Positions 35,328-37,017 of a stretch of 37,017 nt of DNA are shown here, piece by piece. The number at the start of each line of letters is the position of its first letter. Position 1 is the first letter of the stretch. A program made the translations under genes and the position numbers. Location: contig JAEUSU010000004.1 in NCBI GenBank assembly GCA_016788635.1, positions 1 through 37,017 of the forward strand, in the 5' to 3' direction. The stretch is from Flavobacteriales bacterium (GTDB lineage Bacteria; Bacteroidota; Bacteroidia; Flavobacteriales_F; PHOS-HE28). The notes under the pieces are model-generated. The model was not told where the DNA came from and did not search any database. It saw only the letters and a list, made by a program, of their open reading frames with translations.

Positions 35328-37017
35328 ATGCCGATCACCTCACATTCCCGCAGGCCAACACGGCCTTTGACAGCCCTTCGAACAGGGCTGATCTGCGTGC
35401 TGTTCGGGTGGGTGCTTCTTGCCCAGGCCCAACTGGACCAGGTCTACATCTATGGCAACGTCAAGGACCAGTACACGAGCAAAAAGCTGGATGGTGTGAC
35501 GGTGACCATTCTAAAGAATGGCGCGAAGCTCAATGAGGTGAAGACCAATGCCAGCGGCAAATACGAGGTCAACCTGGACTATGGTGCGGACTATTCGATC
35601 GTCTTCAACCGCGCCAACTACATCAGCAAGAACATCTCCATCGACACCCGCAATGTGCCCGAGGAGGACCGCACAGGCGGGCATGCCATCAACATGGACA
35701 TGTCCCTTTTCGAAGAATTGCCTGGGGTGGACTTCAGCCTATTGAAGCAACCCTTCGGCAAGGCGCGGTACGATGCCACCAAGAAAGATCTCGCCTTCGA
35801 CTTCGAGTACACGGCGCAGATCCGCAACGAGCTGAACCGTCTCATCAAGGACTATACGGACCGCAAGAAGCTGGAAGGCGATTCCGAGGCGCAATTCGCC
35901 AGGCTGATGCAGACCGGTGAGGCCGCCATGACAGCTGCGGATTACAGGAAGGCCGTGGATTCCTTCACCGCTGCGCTGGGCCTGAAGCCGAACGACCCCA
36001 AAGCCACCGCCCGCCTGAGCGATGCGAAGATGAAGCTCGATGACATTGAGGGCGACAAGAAGAAGAACGAGCAGTATGCCGCGCTCATCAAAGAGGCCGA
36101 TGCGCTATTCACCAAGAAGGAATGGGAGAATGCCAAAGCCAAGTACGCACAAGCCTTGACCATCAAGGAGCTGGAAGCGCATCCCAAGCAACGTGTCAAG
36201 GAATGCGACACGTTGATCGCCGAGGCGGCCAAACGGGCGGATGAAGAGCGCAAGGCCAAGGAGTTGGAGGAGAAGTACAAGGGTGCCATCGCGGCTGCAG
36301 ACCTTGCCTTTAAGAGCGAGAAGTACGAGGAGGCCAAGACGAAATACCAGGAGGCCGTTGTGCTGAAACCGACGGAGAAGTACCCCAAGGACCAATTGGC
36401 CTTGGTGGACCAGCGCATGGTGGAAGCCGCGAAGAAGGCGGAAGAGGAGAAGAAGCGCAAGGAGCTGGACGCGCAATACCTCGCCAGCATCACCGCCGCG
36501 GATGCCGCGTTCAAAGCGGGCAATTGGGAGACAGCCCGCACCAAGTACACCGATGCGGCGGGCTTGAAGCCTGCGGAGAAGTATCCCAAAGATCAACTGG
36601 CCGCCATTGACAAGGCCGTGGCCGATGCCGCGAAAAAGGCCGAGGAGGAGAAGAAGGCCAAGGAGCTGGAGGATAAGTACAAGGCAGCGCTGGCCAAGGC
36701 CGATGCCTCATTCAACGCTGGAAAATATGAGGAGGCCAAGGTGGGATACAACGAAGCCTTGGTCGTGAAGCCCGCCGAGAAGTACCCCAAGGACCAGATC
36801 GCCGCCGCGGACAAGGCCATGGCCGATGCCGCGAAAAAGTCGGCCGCAGACCAGAAGGAGCGGGAGCTGAACGAGCAATACCAGGCCGCCATCACCGAGG
36901 CGGATGACTGGTTCCGTAAGGAGCAGTGGGAATCGGCCAAAGCCAAATACAACCAGGCAGCAAGCCTGAAGCCACAGGAGAAATACCCCAAGGACCAATT
37001 GCTGGCCATCGACAAGG
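35328..37017 (+). CDS. Large secreted repeat protein: carboxypeptidase-regulatory-like domain plus tandem helical repeats, 3' end cut by window
   Basis: The frame opens at ATG 35328 (MPITSHSRRPTRPL) and stays open to the last base, at least 563 codons. A signal peptide (hydrophobic LICVLFGWVLLAQAQ, about 21-35) is followed by a CarboxypepD-regulatory-like beta domain at 38-120 (VYIYGNVKDQYTSKKLDG, NASGKYEVNL), the segment MDMSLFEELPGVDFSLLKQP, one TPR-like unit and then a tandem array from residue 249. Each 67-residue unit holds a helical hairpin (ADxxFxxxxYExAKxKYxxA), the motif LKPxEKYPKDQ and a charged linker (AAKKAEEEKKxKEL). Such proteins are envelope-associated in Bacteroidota and may carry a further C-terminal domain, which lies outside the window. 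Confidence 0.88.
   Translation, partial: MPITSHSRRPTRPLTALRTGLICVLFGWVLLAQAQLDQVYIYGNVKDQYTSKKLDGVTVTILKNGAKLNEVKTNASGKYEVNLDYGADYSIVFNRANYISKNISIDTRNVPEEDRTGGHAINMDMSLFEELPGVDFSLLKQPFGKARYDATKKDLAFDFEYTAQIRNELNRLIKDYTDRKKLEGDSEAQFARLMQTGEAAMTAADYRKAVDSFTAALGLKPNDPKATARLSDAKMKLDDIEGDKKKNEQYAALIKEADALFTKKEWENAKAKYAQALTIKELEAHPKQRVKECDTLIAEAAKRADEERKAKELEEKYKGAIAAADLAFKSEKYEEAKTKYQEAVVLKPTEKYPKDQLALVDQRMVEAAKKAEEEKKRKELDAQYLASITAADAAFKAGNWETARTKYTDAAGLKPAEKYPKDQLAAIDKAVADAAKKAEEEKKAKELEDKYKAALAKADASFNAGKYEEAKVGYNEALVVKPAEKYPKDQIAAADKAMADAAKKSAADQKERELNEQYQAAITEADDWFRKEQWESAKAKYNQAASLKPQEKYPKDQLLAIDK
36072..37017 (+). repeat. Tandem 201-bp coding repeats (five copies, the last cut by window)
   Basis: Unit starts fall at 36072, 36273, 36474, 36675 and 36876, exactly 201 bases (67 codons) apart, each beginning with a CAG/CAA/AAG TA(C/T) codon pair. 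The phrase encoding EKYPKDQ recurs in copies 2-5, while copy 1 is more divergent (HPKQRV). No unit is a perfect copy of another. Confidence 0.9.

Noticed and set aside
35942..37015. Long minus-strand frames rich in Ser, Ala, Leu and Phe opposite the 201-bp repeats
   Set aside because: They mirror the repetitive Lys/Glu/Ala-rich coding sequence on the plus strand. The repeats alone explain why the opposite frame stays open.

Overview
The window is chromosomal DNA of a high-G+C member of the Bacteroidota, most likely a Flavobacteriales-type bacterium. Evidence: a gldF-gldG gliding-motility pair, a secreted protein with a C-terminal type IX secretion sorting domain, GH92 and FucP-type sugar genes, and many promoters with the Bacteroidota -7 element TAnnTTTG (often TAnnTTCG here) in place of strong Shine-Dalgarno sites. 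No rRNA, tRNA, CRISPR array or prophage was seen, and no gap between genes reaches 300 bases.

Layout. 1-5410 (minus strand): a biotin-dependent acyl-CoA carboxylase beta subunit cut by the window edge, an alpha/beta hydrolase of the haloalkane-dehalogenase type, a WbqC-family protein translationally coupled to an AAA-type ATPase, and mnmE. 5457-10305 (plus): type II NADH dehydrogenase, an MFS exporter, sucD, a small membrane protein and fabG. 10298-16020 (minus): a sugar operon of FucP-type transporter, ROK kinase and GH92 mannosidase, interrupted by a small frameshifted GxxExxY gene bounded by 28-bp inverted repeats. 16122-18389 (plus): a T9SS cargo protein, a strong terminator, a glycosylasparaginase and a small secreted protein. 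18393-21004 (minus): secreted protein, ECF sigma factor and putative anti-sigma factor. 21117-22438 (plus): DUF493 protein, single-pass protein and predicted outer-membrane protein. 22446-23521 (minus): secreted protein and c-type cytochrome lipoprotein. 23607-24362: rhomboid protease. 24552-29911 (minus): gldF, gldG, a DUF4340 protein, dnaN and a META-domain protein. 30000-32040 (minus): SAM hydrolase family protein, ABM monooxygenase and TPR protein, joined by ATGA overlaps. 32135-34050 (plus): phoH-purC. 34104-35228 (minus): FAD-dependent oxidoreductase. 35328 to the edge: a secreted protein with exact 201-bp tandem repeats.

How the genes work together. GH92 mannosidase, sugar transporter, ROK kinase and glycosylasparaginase suggest breakdown of N-glycoproteins and use of the released mannose, without SusC/SusD genes nearby. 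gldF/gldG and the T9SS cargo belong to the gliding/type IX secretion physiology of the phylum. Most of the rest is housekeeping (mnmE, sucD, fabG, dnaN, purC, phoH).

Most unusual features: (1) the inverted-repeat-bounded GxxExxY cassette inside the sugar operon, whose left repeat lies within the GH92 signal-peptide coding region; (2) a heptanucleotide repeat in inverted orientation read in frame inside wbqC, and an octanucleotide repeat at the gldF stop codon; (3) a recurrent -7 promoter element only 4-9 bases before start codons, implying leaderless mRNAs; (4) the exact 201-bp protein repeat array at the right end.
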